A DNA stretch of 64,000 nt. Source: Cryptomeria japonica (lineage: Eukaryota > Streptophyta > Pinopsida > Cupressales > Cupressaceae). Positions 1-11,260 of the stretch are shown one piece after another. Made by a program: the position numbers and the translations under genes. The notes under the pieces are model-generated. The model made no database searches. It was not told where the DNA came from and saw only the letters and a program-made list of their open reading frames with translations. The stretch's first letter is position 1, and the number at the start of each line of letters is the position of its first letter. The stretch lies in the NCBI RefSeq assembly GCF_030272615.1, contig NC_081408.1, positions 405,119,389 to 405,183,388 on the forward strand, read 5' to 3'.

Positions 1-177
1 GTTTATGTTGTCTGAAGTCTTACTGTGTTTAACCGGTATTGCCATGGTTAAGTTCAGCAATGAAGACAAATGGTTAAGATTATTTTAACTTGATAAGTTG
101 TGGAGAAGTTTTTGTATGTACTGATTCACCTCCCCCCTCTCAGTACCAAGGTATCTATTGTTCATCATTATTCATCA
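1..177 (+). repeat. CopA 5' LTR, 3' portion only
   Basis: This stretch repeats the end of the LTR at 4651-6082 with scattered substitutions and ends in CA just before the primer-binding site. The rest of the 5' LTR lies to the left of the window. Confidence 0.9.
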
Positions 178-179
178 AT

Positions 180-191
180 TGGTATCAGAGC
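180..191 (+). promoter_or_regulatory. CopA primer-binding site
   Basis: TGGTATCAGAGC is complementary to the 3' end of plant initiator Met-tRNA, the usual primer for minus-strand synthesis in plant copia elements. It starts two bases after the LTR end. Confidence 0.9.
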
Positions 192-248
192 AACTCAAGG
201 TCCTCGGTGATATAAGCTTAACCGCTCAAGGAAAAAGATCATGCCTTA

Positions 249-1040
249 ATGATGAAGAGGGAAGGTCCTAAGTTCAATAGAGATAACTTCAAAATATGGA
301 AGGAGAGAATGAAGATCTATATCAAGAGTTTGGGTGCTCAACACTAGAGCTATGTTGATAATGTCTATGTAATCCCCACTGACACTTTAACCGATGATCA
401 GAAAAGAGAGATTCAAGAAAATGGGCAAGTTATGGAAGCTCTTATTAGCAGTTTGTCCGATATTGAGTTCATTGATGTACGAGATAAGGATACTCCTAAG
501 GATGTATGGGACACTTTGGAAACTATTTATGGTGGTGATGAGAATGTCAAGCAAGCTAAGGAAGAGAGCCTTAGAGGAAAATTTGAAGACATGAGGATGG
601 TTGAAGGTGAAACCTTTCAGCAATATGGCATAAGGATCAAGAATATTGTTGGAGATATCAAGAGCACTAGTGGAACAATTGATGATGCCACCATTGTCAG
701 TAAAGTTTTGAGATCATTATTACCGGTCTATGCAATCAGAGTTGCTGCTATTCAGGAACTAAGGTCTATTGACAAAACCAAGGTATCCTTAAACTCTATG
801 ATTGCAAAGTTGACTGCATATGAGTTGAATAGCTATGATGGTAGTGTTCATAAGACTGAGTCAACTTTTAGAGCATCTGTTGCACCAACCAGAAAAGGAA
901 AAGAAGTAAGTACCAGTTATGAATCCATGCAAAGAAGAGGTATGGATGATGAAGAGATTTTGATGGAGTTTGAAGCTCTTCTTGCCAAGAGACTTCCAAA
1001 AGGCACTGGAAAATACAGAGGTAAGCTTCCTTTAAAATGA
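249..1040 (+). pseudogene. CopA gag remnant
   Basis: The frame starts with two Met codons followed by KREGPKFNRDNF, the same start as CopD gag. It runs to 1040 with one internal stop at 345-347, where CopD has Trp (TGG to TAG). Gag packages the element RNA into virus-like particles. The body shows the copia gag core with a GKFEDMRMVEG stretch. The CCHC zinc knuckle at the end is destroyed: its first Cys codon is the stop at 1038-1040 and its last Cys is Tyr (CNKIGHIAVNY). The start was chosen because it is the first ATG after the primer-binding site and agrees with CopD. Confidence 0.88.
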
Positions 1041-2573
1041 TTTTCTTGCAATAAGATAGGACATATAGCTGTTAACTATCCTAACAATGACAATAAGGAT
1101 AAACCGGAGAGGTTTAGAAAGTATAAAGGAGGAAATAGAAGAAATTGTCTTGTTGCAGTGGATGAAGGTGTTACTGATGAAGAATCTGAGAATGAAGAGA
1201 ATGAGGACATAGTGTTTGTAGCTGTCAAGGAAGAAGTGTCTGACAAGAAAGAACTTGTCTCTCGCATTAACAACTCTAATGAGTGGATTATTGATAGTGG
1301 TTGTTGATTGTTCTCACCACATGATTGGTGATCGGGGAAATTTTCTATTTTTAGAAGAATATGATGGAGGTGTTGTCGGATTTGGCAATGATGCACCATG
1401 TTTGGTAAAAGGAAAAGGATCCATCTCATTGAATGGAAAGAGCAGTGTGGATGATGTCTACTAGGTAGAAGGTCTTAAGCATAACCTATTGAGTGTTGCT
1501 CAGCTAAATGATAAAGGACTCATTCTGGAGTTCAAAGGTGGAGTCTACAGTATAATTGGAAAGAGTGGTGAACTTATTGCCACCGGTAAGCAGACCAGAG
1601 GTAACTTGTTTCAGCTAAATGCCAAGATAAGTCGGTGTTTGATGGTGAAGTTTGATGACAGTTGGATATGGCATAGAAGACTTTTTCATATGAACTTTGA
1701 TAATATTGTAAAGGCAAGTAAGATCAAGGTAGTGAGAGGATTGCCTTTGCTAAACAAACCGGAGTATGCTTTATGCAAAGAATGTCAACTTGGGAAGATG
1801 TCTTCCTCAACTTTTAAAGGTAAGTCTTTTTCAGCAAAAAACTTACTTGATCTTGTGCATACTGATTTTTGTGGTCCTATGAAAACTAGAAGTATTCAGG
1901 GAGATAGGTATTTTATGATTCTCACTGATGACTGCTCAAGAATGATGTGGGTCACATTCTTGAAAGACAAGTCTGAGGCGTTTGGAAAGTTCAAAGCCTT
2001 TAGAGAATTAGTAGAAAAGGAAAGTGCTTAAAAGATAAAATTCCTAAGAACTGACAAGGAGGTGAATTCACTTTTGATGAATTCAACAAGTACTATGAAG
2101 ATAGCGGTATCAAGAGGTAGTTGTCTACCCCAAGGACACCACAACAGAATGGCATAGTAGAAAGGAATAACAAGACTATAGTTGAAGCGGCCAGAATGAT
2201 GTTGATCCAAGAAAATGTTGGTCACAATTTTTGGAGAGAATCGGTGAGTACTGCAGTCTATACTATGAACCGGGTACTCATCAAGAAAGGTAGAGTTAAA
2301 ACCCTTTATGAGTATTGGACCGGGAAAACTCCCACTATGAGTTATTTTAAAGTATTTGGTAGTAAGTGTTACATCAAGAGAGGTGAGCATCTGAGCAACT
2401 TTAATGCTAAATGTGATGAAGGAATATTTTAGGGGTATTCCACTAAGAGTAAAGCTCTCAAGTGCTACAACAATAGAACATAGAAAATTGTTGAGAATAT
2501 CAATGTCAGGGTTGATGAATCCCCTGAGGAACCTGAGGAAACCTACAACGAGGAAGTGGAAGATGAATCGGGT
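1041..2573 (+). pseudogene. CopA protease and integrase remnant
   Basis: After the knuckle comes an acidic linker and then the protease active-site motif IDSGC near 1290-1308. About 7 extra bases next to it shift the frame compared with CopD. Downstream, 1489-2031 encodes the integrase zinc domain (WHRRLFH, then CKECQLG) and the catalytic core (HTDFCGP, LTDDCSRM). A further indel near 2028 and a stop-laden stretch precede TPQQNGIVERNN at about 2130-2165. A TAG at 1462-1464 replaces the Trp seen in CopD. The remainder to 2573 is the acidic region before reverse transcriptase. The enzymes would mature the polyprotein and insert the DNA copy; this copy is dead. Confidence 0.88.
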
Positions 2574-2716
2574 GTAGCCTTCTGGGAACCGGTTAAGAAA
2601 GAAACAAGTAAAGATCTCAGTGTTCCTGTATCAGTAGAAGCTGCAGTAGGTGAAGAAGAAGAAGTGAAGAAGAAGAGGAAAAGCAATCAAAACCAGCTAG
2701 AGTCATTCCTAGATAT

Positions 2717-4354
2717 GTGAAACTACATCATGATCCAAAGAAAATCATAGGAGATAAAGATGTAGGGATACTCACAAGAAGAATGGTGAAAGAAAACTCT
2801 TGCATGATTTCTGAATTGGAGCCCAAGACTTCCAGAGAAGCACTTATAGATGAAGACTGGATTAAGGAAATGGAAGAGGAACTAGACCAGATAGAAAAGA
2901 ATGCAACATGGTCCTTGGTATCCAGACCAGAACATAAGAATGTCATAGGTACCAAATCGGTTTTCAGGAATAAGCTAAATGAAGAAGGCACAATTGTAAG
3001 AAACAAGGAAAGACTTGTATGCAAGAGATACGCTCAGGAAGAGGGAGAAGACTATGGAGAAAACTTTTCTCCTACGGCTAGATTGGAAGGTGTCTGAATG
3101 CTACTTGCATTTGCAACATTCAAGGGATTTAAGGTATACCAGATGGATGTGAAGTCTACGTTCTTAAATGGAATCCTAGAAGAAGAAGTGTATATTGAGC
3201 AATTGGATGGGTTTTCCTTATCAAAAGATAGTAACATGGTGTGTAGATTACACAAAGCCCTGTATGGATTGAAATAAGCACCTAGGGCATGGGATGAACG
3301 TTTACATTCTCATCTTATGAAAATAAGATTTCAGAGAACAAGTGAGGATAGCGACATCTACCTGAAATCTGAAGGTGATTAGATTTTGATCTGTGAAGTA
3401 TTTGTAGATGACATAATCTTTGGAGGAGATGATGAAATGAGTCATGATTTTGCAGATGAAATGAAGAAAGAGTTTGAAATGTCTCTAATTGGAGAGATAA
3501 AGTTCTTCATTGGTTTACAAATTCAACAAATGAAAGAGGGTATCCTTATTACCCAGTCCAAGTATGTCAAAGAGGTATTGAAGACCTTTGGCATGAAGGA
3601 AAGCAAACCGGTTGGTACACCAATGGTGACCGATTGTAAACTGACTAAGGAAGATGATTCAGCATTAGTGAATGAGAAGGAGTATCGGTCAATGATTGGT
3701 AAGTTGCACTATGTGGTGCACAACAGACTAGATATTGCTCATGTAGTGGGCATTGTAGCTCGTTTTCAGAAAAGTCCAAGAGAATCCCACTTGGTAGCAG
3801 TAAAGAGGATTTTTATGTATTTGAAAGGGATTGTTGACTATGGATTGTGGTATCCATACAATGGTGATTTTAATCTCAAGGTATTTACCGATGCAGATTG
3901 GGGAGGTAATGTGGACGACTGAAAAAGCACAACTGGTGGAGCGTTCTTTCTTGGTGGAAGACTAGTCTCATGGACAAGTAAGAAGCAGAGATGTACTTCT
4001 TAGTCTACAGCTAAAGTGGAGTATGTTGCAGCATTTATGAACTGCACTTAGGCAATCTGGATGAAACATGTATTAGATGGTTTCAAAATACCTATATTTG
4101 TACAGGTGAGTATATTTTGTGACAATACTAGTGCAATCAATATTTCCAAAAATTCGGTATTGCATGCTAGAACTAAGCACATTGAGCTCAAGTATCATTT
4201 TTTGAGAGAGAAGGTTCAAAACAAAGAGGTTGTATTACAACATGTTTCCAGTAAGGAGCAGCTAATAGACATATTCACTAAGCCCTTACCAAAGACTACA
4301 TTTACCTATTTGAGAGGTGAATTAGGGGTTTTACCCCTTCATGAAGTAAACTAA
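2717..4354 (+). pseudogene. CopA reverse transcriptase and RNase H remnant
   Basis: The copia reverse transcriptase can be followed from WIKEMEEELDQIEKN to QMDVKS near 3150 and the catalytic FVDD at about 3400-3411. RNase H follows with TDADW near 3890 and the copia ending KYHFLREKV and FTKPLPK near 4190-4290. Premature stops occur at 3095-3097, 3275-3277, 3380-3382, 3920-3922 and near 4001 and 4048. Most sit where a Gln (CAG/CAA) or Arg codon is expected, as C-to-T decay would produce. The protein would copy element RNA into DNA in cytoplasmic particles. Confidence 0.9.
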
Positions 4355-4430
4355 AGATGTGTGCTCCACATCAGTCAGGTATTATAGTGAAAAATATTTT
4401 TGGATTGATGTGCTAAAGAATGCCACTTCA

Positions 4431-4650
4431 TAGGGGGAGCAACATAGTGGAGTATGGGAGCTTGTGCCTCCACTTTGGCATTGTTGTCAAAGGGGGAGAA
4501 GATATATGATAACGAGAGAAGATATGAGATAGGGGAGAAGATATCTGTTGTATAATATTTGATGAAGATATTTTAGTTGCAGTGGTCTATGATGTTTCTT
4601 ATTGCAATGCTATGCTAAGTAAGTATTGCAATCAATGCCAAAGGGGAGAT
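4431..4650 (+). promoter_or_regulatory. CopA polypurine tracts before the 3' LTR
   Basis: Several G-rich purine runs precede the LTR: near 4433 (AGGGGGAG), 4490 (AAAGGGGGAGAAG), 4532 and 4640-4650 (AAAGGGGAGAT). The last directly abuts the LTR start TGTTGGC and is the likely plus-strand primer. The others are repeats of the same module. Confidence 0.8.
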
Positions 4651-6082
4651 TGTTGGCATTTGATGAACCGGTATGTTGGCACATGATGATATGATAATAA
4701 TGTATGTTGTCATTGATGTCAATAAGTATAGGTCAACTGGTATGAAGATTGGAAGAAGTTGTTAACGATGATCAAGTTGAAGAACCGATATGAAGAGATG
4801 TAGTGAACCGATGTCAGGGTTTCACTAAGTGTGACTACCGGTTGGTAGTCTCAGCTCTAGGGTTTCTGGTTTGGTAATCTAGCTTGTGCGATGCAATTGA
4901 TGATATTCTGTGATGAGTTAGCTAAGAAATGAGGATGAGATCAAGATGCCATGTCAGTTTTGTGCACGTGAAGGATTTCCTTGAGGATCTTGCATGTGAA
5001 GGATTGACTGTATTAAATGCCTACCTCGGGAATGAACATTCTTCTTAGTGGTATGAGAAGAAAGTGTGATGGGTTACTGATTTCTATGTGCGGTGAAAAA
5101 TGGACAATACAGAATGACGTGATCTATTTGAGATTGTTTCATTCTATGAAAAGTGTTTGGATGGTTAGGATTGGATCGTCTGTAATTGTAAACCTAAATG
5201 ATTAGGGTTTAGGGTTTATGTTATCGACCTAATTATTGTCTTTAAGGTCGATGATGTTTGTTATTGTAAGTTGTTGGTAAAAATTGTGTATGTATCCTAG
5301 TGATGAGATACTTGCTAGACCAGTGAGATTAGAGAAAAGTGTATAGTGTGATTGCAAGGTAGAGGAACTGAAAAGGATCTGCCTTAGCATATAGTGTTGT
5401 TATCAGATCAGAGTTTTACCTGTTGTCTTCTAATCATTTCAACAGAAGGAAAATACCTTTGTCAGGTAGCTTTAACAAGCTTACTTTAAATCCTCTAACC
5501 AGGTGACTCAAGTTAATTGAGTTCTTTAAATCCTCTTGCAAGGTAACCTTTAACAGGGTATATAGCCATCCCTTAACCAAGTGATCTTTAACAGTATCAG
5601 TTCCTAGCAGAACCTTATTGTAAAGTATTTAACCGAACTAGGCTCCTAACAAAGCGAGCTTCAAAAGAGTTCAAAACAAGCTTGTGGGTATTCATCCCCA
5701 CCGTGGTTTTTCCCATTTGGGTTTCCACATGAAAAATTTGTATCATGAGTTGTGAATTTTCATGTGATGATTAAGTATTCTTTGTTTAAGTGATTATGCA
5801 TGCAGAGCTAATGGTTATGGTATTGCTAATACAACACATGCATATGTTTATGGGTGAAGTAGTTATCAAGTATTGAATGTATTTAAAGTATTCAGTTTTA
5901 CCTGTTTGTGTTGTCTGAAGTCTTACTGTGTTTAACCGGTATTGCCATGGCTAAGTTTAGTAATGAAGACAATCGGTTAAGATTGTTTTAATTTGATAAG
6001 TTGCGAAGAAGTTTTTGTATGTACTGATTCACCCCCCCTCTCAGTACCAGTTAGGGTATCTGTTGTTCATCATTATTCATCA
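4651..6082 (+). repeat. CopA 3' LTR
   Basis: The LTR begins TGTTGGCATT and ends in CA and is about 1.43 kb long. Its last 177 bases match the window start. It resembles the CopD LTRs at its 5' end, including the ATTGTCATTGATGTCAATA-like stretch. It would carry the promoter and the polyadenylation signal. The bases after it (TCTGC) belong to the inverted gypsy LTR and may be one copy of the target duplication. Confidence 0.9.
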
Positions 6083-7230
6083 TCTGCAAGCTGTAAGACA
6101 CAACACTTCAATTAACTCATTACATGTATGGTTAGATAGAGATAAGCATGAATAATAAAACCATAACAAATCGACCAATTTCCTTCTAAAAGATGCGAGT
6201 ATAGACTTGCTCTCAGATTTGTATAAGCAATACTAGTGACTAGACTACAACAAGATGAAGGATTTAATCTATATGAGCATGAGATTAAGCTAAATGGATG
6301 AAAGATTATGCTAGGTAGATGAATAGTAATCTATATGAATTCAAGCAATTATAATTGAACTAAATATGCAAAAAGCTAAACTAAGATCCAATAATCTCAA
6401 AAAAGCAAGCACGTTATCTTCAATGACTCCAGAGCAAAAACTGCATAATAACAATAAATCTCCAGGGTGTTTTGAATGAGAGATGAAGGCTGAATTTATA
6501 GAGAATCACAAGAGAGATCAAGAAAAATCACAATTTAGGATAATTGAAATAATTGAGAGATCAGATTCAGTTAACCTTGAGAGAGATTCCAATTATAGCT
6601 TGATTGAAATGCATTCAGATTATAAGTTTGAGTTTTCATTAGAGATATAATTCAATTAATTCCATGCACTTGAGATGAAAATAAGTAATTCCATGCATAT
6701 TTCTTTGATTTATTCAAGAAAAGAGTCTTTTCAATGCAACTGAACTTCTTTTTTCAAAAGCTTTGAGTTCCAATTTTAGAGAATGATTAAATTCCTTTAA
6801 CTGCTTTTTCTAATTTTAAGTTCTCAATTTAGAAGAAAGAAATAATATCTCAAGTTTTATTTCTCTCTCAATTCAATTCTTTTATTTTATTTTCAATTTA
6901 ACTCTTGCTTTTCATATTGATTCCTTTTTTGTAATAAATTAATTCCTTTTTTTAATGATTAAATGGCAAATTTATTAATTAATTAAAAATTCTAGGATAT
7001 TTAATAAATTAAATAGGATAATTGATCAAAATGATTTACTTGGAATGATTTAATTAATTAAATAAATATCTAATTAATATAGAATAAGTCACTTGCCATG
7101 TAATATTTAATGATTGAAGAATTAATTAATTGTGTGCTCAAAGTTGATTTAATTGTCTTTGGTTAGGACCTTGGTGATGTTGTCGAGATTAGGGGCCCAT
7201 GGTTTAGATGACCATTTTTAGGGTATTACA
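6083..7230 (-). repeat. Inverted LTR of the GypA family
   Basis: Read on the minus strand this is the GypA LTR: it starts TGTAATACCC at 7230 and keeps the same A/T-rich middle, a TATA motif (6493-6502) and the end CTTGCAG. CopA interrupts it close to its 3' end. The sequence right of 7230 is not a polypurine tract, so this is a solo LTR or the 5' LTR of an element lying to the left of the window. Confidence 0.88.
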
Positions 7231-7231
7231 C

Positions 7232-7681
7232 TTAACACCTCATATGAGTACAAGACATGTTGGTGAGTGGAGAAGAAATTATGATAACCTGAGAAACATG
7301 AATTGGCAAAAACCTTGTGTTAATCGATTTAGTCTCTATGAGATGGAGAAAGGAACTAATGTGATTTGCACAATTTGCAACAACTATGGACATGTAGCTA
7401 TGAACTACAGAAGAAGAAAATGGAGAGGCAATGTAGGACCTTGGAGAGAATCTAGAATGGGCTACTATCATTGTCATAAATTGGAACACATTGCTAAGTT
7501 TTATAGAATGCAAAAACATCAACCAGTAAGTCACTCTACAAATCTGAAAGGGAAGAAGACAGTAAATGTTGAAGAAACCAGAGTAGAGATGAATAGGATC
7601 TGGAAAAAGAAAAGTGAGGATAAGCCATCAGAAGATCCAAATACTTCACCTAGTGTGGAGAATCCTACACCGACAAACTGA
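7232..7681 (+). pseudogene. NonX gag-like remnant with two degenerate zinc knuckles
   Basis: An open frame of about 150 codons carries two CCHC-like knuckles. The first is CTICNNYGHVAMNY, with the last Cys changed to Tyr. The second is YHCHKLEHIAKFY, with the first and last Cys changed to Tyr and Gly changed to Glu. The tail is basic and then Pro/Ser-rich and ends in a stop. This is the C-terminal part of a copia-type gag; the N-terminal part is missing because the inverted LTR ends at 7230. A purine run (AGGGGGAGAA) follows the stop. Its link to the downstream ORF is inferred from position only. Confidence 0.65.
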
Positions 7682-8171
7682 GTTTCTCAACAAGCTTAGG
7701 GGGAGAATATCGGTAAATCCATTTTCGGACCCCTTGAAGAAAGTATGGTTAGTAAATTTTGTATTTTGAGTTGAAATATAAGAATTTTGATATTGCTATC
7801 AATCGATTTCTAAGGACTATCTATCGGTTGGTATACCTATCGGTAAAGGCAAGTATGTCAAGTGGTAACTAGAGTTTTTCACCCTATCAATAGTGCAATA
7901 AATTTAGTAGGTAAAGTAAATAAAAAGCAATTTCGCTAAGTCATTTTTACCTTATTGCATTCGAAGAGAATTTTGTGAGCACTTGCAGAGCAAAACAAAG
8001 CATTCCCAATAAATTGTGAACGGATTTGAATAGCAGATTGAAAAGTTGGATCAGATTTGAGCAAAGTAAAGAGAATCAAGTGTGCAAGCAAGACAGCAAC
8101 AGAAAACCCTAGCAACGTGAAGGAAACAAGGTATTTGGTCAATCTCCTCTCTTGAATTGAAGTTATTTGGA
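7682..8171 (+). other. Non-coding spacer between gag remnant and long ORF
   Basis: This is A/T-rich sequence with no convincing coding frame. It contains a few copies of a TATCGGT-like word. It probably served as leader for the ORF starting at 8172. Confidence 0.5.
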
Positions 8172-8441
8172 ATGGCATCATCATCAACACCTTCAAAGAG
8201 TCTTTTCATCACTGTTGAAGCCATTGAATCAATGGCGTCAGACAAGATAGAATCGTACAATGCATTATCGTAGGTACCCCAAGGAGTTTTGGTTAAAGGA
8301 GATCTGTCCAATTATATAGATTGCAATATTGAAGATTTAGGCTCATTGGCAATCTATTCCCAGCTGAAATCTATGTGCAACAAGAATAGAAAGATTAAAC
8401 CCGAGTACATTAGGGACATGTTCTACATCCATCTCCACTAG
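8172..8441 (+). pseudogene. NonX long ORF, first part
   Basis: Translation from the ATG at 8172 gives MASSSTPSKSLF and then a frame open to a TAG at 8439-8441, apart from one TAG at 8271-8273. It ends with IRDMFYIHLH. Codon content looks protein-like, but I do not recognise a domain. The frame appears to resume after 9495, so GypC material split it. The neighbouring gag knuckles, polypurine tracts and LTR suggest a protein of a non-autonomous retroelement. Confidence 0.55.
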
Positions 8442-8443
8442 AT

Positions 8444-9495
8444 CTTGGAGTGCCTTTTTCAGCAGTGTGGCACAGTTTACCACCTTTGGAGGGGGTATCT
8501 TTTAGCATCGACATGGGGACACTTGAGCAGTTTTCAGAGATTCCATTCATCATGAGTTTTCTTCATACATCTTCCCTTCATGATTGGGGAGACTTCATGG
8601 ATACACCTTTGGTTTTGTTTCTTCCTAAGGGGAGGAATGTTGTTCGACGTTCGTGGAGCAGTTTCTTCATACATCGAGCTTCTATCATTGGTGCAGATTC
8701 TCCATTGAGGGGGGGTCACAGTTTGACTTCTCTTCTTCTCTCATATGGGGGGGACTTTTTCCTCACATGGGGTTTTGTTCTTCACATTCTTCTATGAGAG
8801 TTCTCTTGTATGTTTTTCATCTCTCTTTTGGGGGAGGGTTTTTTCCCATTGGGTTTTTCTCTCTTTCCCCACTTTGTGAGAGATTTCATTGCATTGGTTT
8901 TCATGCATTTGCATTTGTACATGGGTACCTAACATGGCCTCGTAGCTGGGACCCATCTTGCATTGCTTAGTTGCATTGTAGACTTAAGTGCATTCCCCTA
9001 AGTTGCACTTAAGGGTGGGTGTTGGTGTAAACAATTATTCATCATGGATATTATTACACTTACTTAAGTTTACTTAGGATAATGCATTTTCATAGTAGTT
9101 TGGGTATGAGACACTTGGGTGTTTGTGCCACATTGGGATAGTGTGTGTAGGAGAAATTCCACCTTTTATGGTGTTGATCTTGTTGTTACACTCCACTCTT
9201 GTTGTTACACTCCACATTCAGTGGGTGATCCACCTCATGTGGACTATTATATTATTTCTCCTACCTACCCACACCTATTTCCTACCTACCCTTGTTTCTT
9301 ATTGAGCCACATGTCATGTTTGTGTGCTCACATATCCCTAGCCTTGCCTATATAAGCAAGCTCATCTACATTGTATGTAACTATGTAATTTGATTATTGA
9401 TCATTTTCTATTGATGAGAATACAGTTTATTCTTGTCCTATATTGTGTCTCTATTTTGTATATTTCATTGAGCTCTTGATCTTGGCAAAATCTCA
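8444..9495 (+). mobile_element. GypC: 3' end and LTR of another LTR retrotransposon
   Basis: The first part (to 9019) is 3' untranslated-type sequence with repeated G runs, ending in the purine run TTAAGGGTGGG immediately before an LTR that starts TGTTGGTGTA. No 5' LTR or coding domain is present, so this is a remnant. The bases flanking the fragment (TAGAT at 8439-8443, TAGTT at 9496-9500) agree at four of five positions and may be a decayed target duplication. The long frames at 8450-8970 look like chance reading of this G-rich UTR. Confidence 0.65.
9020..9495 (+). repeat. GypC 3' LTR
   Basis: The sequence starts TGTTGG after a polypurine tract and contains a TATA box (TATATAAG, 9349-9356) about 150 bases before its end at TCTCA. 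No second copy is present in the window, so the right edge is set from the CA end and from the point where the interrupted ORF resumes. Confidence 0.6.
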
Positions 9496-10995
9496 TAGTT
9501 TATTCTTTTGATGATATTCAGAAACAAGAAGTGGTACAAGAGGTAATTAAATACCTATGTCAAAACAATCGGTTACCACATGAAATTGAAAAAGAAATTT
9601 CTGATTCTTTGTATTTACTTCTAGAAAGTAAATGGAATTTGATCATAGATCAAGATCAAGAGATTATAGAAAAAAATTTGTTCAATACTTTCCTGAAATG
9701 TCTCATAAAGAGCTATTAGAAATGCTTTCTAAACACAAGGGACAATTTCATACAAGAGCAAGGAGACTTAGACTGTTGGAAGAAAAAATTCAGGTAGTAG
9801 AAGATGATACTCATCAAGATGCCAAAGATATTCTAAGAATGAATGAACAATTGAAGAATTATCACAATAAACCTAGTCAGACTGAAACCAGAGCTCCACC
9901 AGAGCTAGAAACTGAAGAAATACTTATACCAGATGTAATCTACACTGAAAAGGATAAGAATGACACTAATTCACCACCGGCCATATTCTTTGTTGATGAT
10001 ACTCAAGATACTCAAGATACTATTAATACAACCACAGAAGGGAATAGAGGAAGTAAAGGAAGTGGAAAAAGAGAAAGACTAAGAAAAAGATAAGGAACCA
10101 GTAACGACATCTGAAGAATGGGTAAATCAGGAGACAAATAAAGGAGATAAAACCGGTAATGAGGATTAAAAGCAAGCTACAATTGAACCTAGTTCACCAC
10201 ATTGTCATACCTAATGATGCAGATGAGATGATGAAGTTGTCATTGGAAATTCAGGCTAAAGCAGAGAAAATGAAGATCAAGAAGGAGAAGGAGGTTTTAC
10301 AGACCACAATAGATGTATTGTCAAATCTCCTACCTGATGTTGACATTTCAGGTTTTACAAACCCAATAAAGCAACTTGATATTCTATGTACATCTGATAC
10401 TGATCAAGTCAACACTTTGGAGGAAATAACACAAGTGAATGCTGAGAAAGAATATAGGAAGAAGAAATCAACATAATTGATCAAGTGTATTGACACCGAC
10501 CGGGCAAGTCTTGTACATAACAGAGATCAAATCTCTATTGCCATGACCGAAGGCCACAAGATTTTGAGAAAAGTATGCCAAAGTGATTTGTTTTATGAAG
10601 ATTTAATAAAACCATGAGAGAAAATTGAAGCCGAACTAAAAGGTTACAAAGGAATCTTTTAGGCTTCCTTATGATTCATTTATCACTTATGGATAGACTG
10701 TTGAGTCATACTGGCACTAGTTAGAAAAGTTAGAGGCTGAAATAATAAAAAGGTCAAAAACCTTACAGGAGCTTCAAATGATTTTATTTCAAAATTATAG
10801 GTACTGCAAAGGATCTTTTTGCATACTGATGCAATCCTAGCCACACCGGAGATCAGCACTCTAGATGCAATGGAGGAATTGGCATTTCAGATAAAGACTC
10901 AACTGGAGATTACTACCACGTTATTGGAAACATGGTCTACTAACCTTACTATTGTGCAAAAAGACTTTAAATCTGTATTTGATAATCTTTCTTAG
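9496..10995 (+). pseudogene. NonX long ORF, second part: charged helical protein
   Basis: Coding character resumes with FDDIQKQEVVQEV and continues through several frameshifted blocks: about 9514-9669, 9632-10093, 10159-10476, then more broken pieces to a stop near 10995. The protein is rich in Glu, Lys, Gln and Leu with heptad-like spacing (for example AEKMKIKKEKEVL near 10265), which suggests a coiled coil. A Glu/Thr/Asp-rich part lies near 9900-10070. No protease, reverse transcriptase or integrase motif is present. It may be an extra ORF or a gag-like structural protein of a non-autonomous element; the function is unknown. Confidence 0.55.
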
Positions 10996-11094
10996 TTGTA
11001 GACATTTCTATTTAACTCCTCTATGTTTTTTATTAATGCAAATGTGATTATGATGCTTTATCTATTCATATTTTTGCATACCTTTGTAATTGGT

Positions 11095-11260
11095 GTCAAA
11101 GGGGGAGTAATATATGTGAAAATTTTGTATGTAATCATGTATGATGTCAAAGGGAGAATCTTATGCTAAGGGGGAGTCTTTAGAGTCTCTACATTTTTGT
11201 GAGCACACTTAGTTGTCAATTTTTTTCTCTAAGTGTTTCCATCAATGCCAAAGGGGGAGA
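11095..11260 (+). promoter_or_regulatory. NonX polypurine tracts
   Basis: Four purine modules occur: AAAGGGGGAG near 11100, AAAGGGAGA near 11148, AAGGGGGAG near 11168 and AAAGGGGGAGA at 11250-11260, the last touching the LTR start. The phrase CAATGCCAAAG before the last one is shared with CopA and, inverted, with CopC and CopD. Confidence 0.75.

Larger units (their letters stand above)
1..6082 (+). mobile_element. CopA: Ty1/copia LTR retrotransposon, 5' LTR cut by window start
   Basis: The order is LTR end, primer-binding site, gag, protease, integrase, reverse transcriptase, RNase H, polypurine tract and 3' LTR, which is the copia order with integrase before reverse transcriptase. The first 177 bases match the last part of the 3' LTR at 5906-6082. 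The internal frame has many stops and several frameshifts, so the element cannot act on its own. It is the same family as CopD. Its 3' end falls inside an inverted GypA-family LTR, so CopA jumped into that LTR. Confidence 0.93.

Noticed and set aside
180-191. Possible tRNA gene end
   Set aside because: The match to initiator Met-tRNA is only the primer-binding site; no tRNA cloverleaf surrounds it.
8450-8970. Two overlapping frames of about 110 codons
   Set aside because: They lie in the G-rich 3' UTR before the GypC LTR and show no domain.
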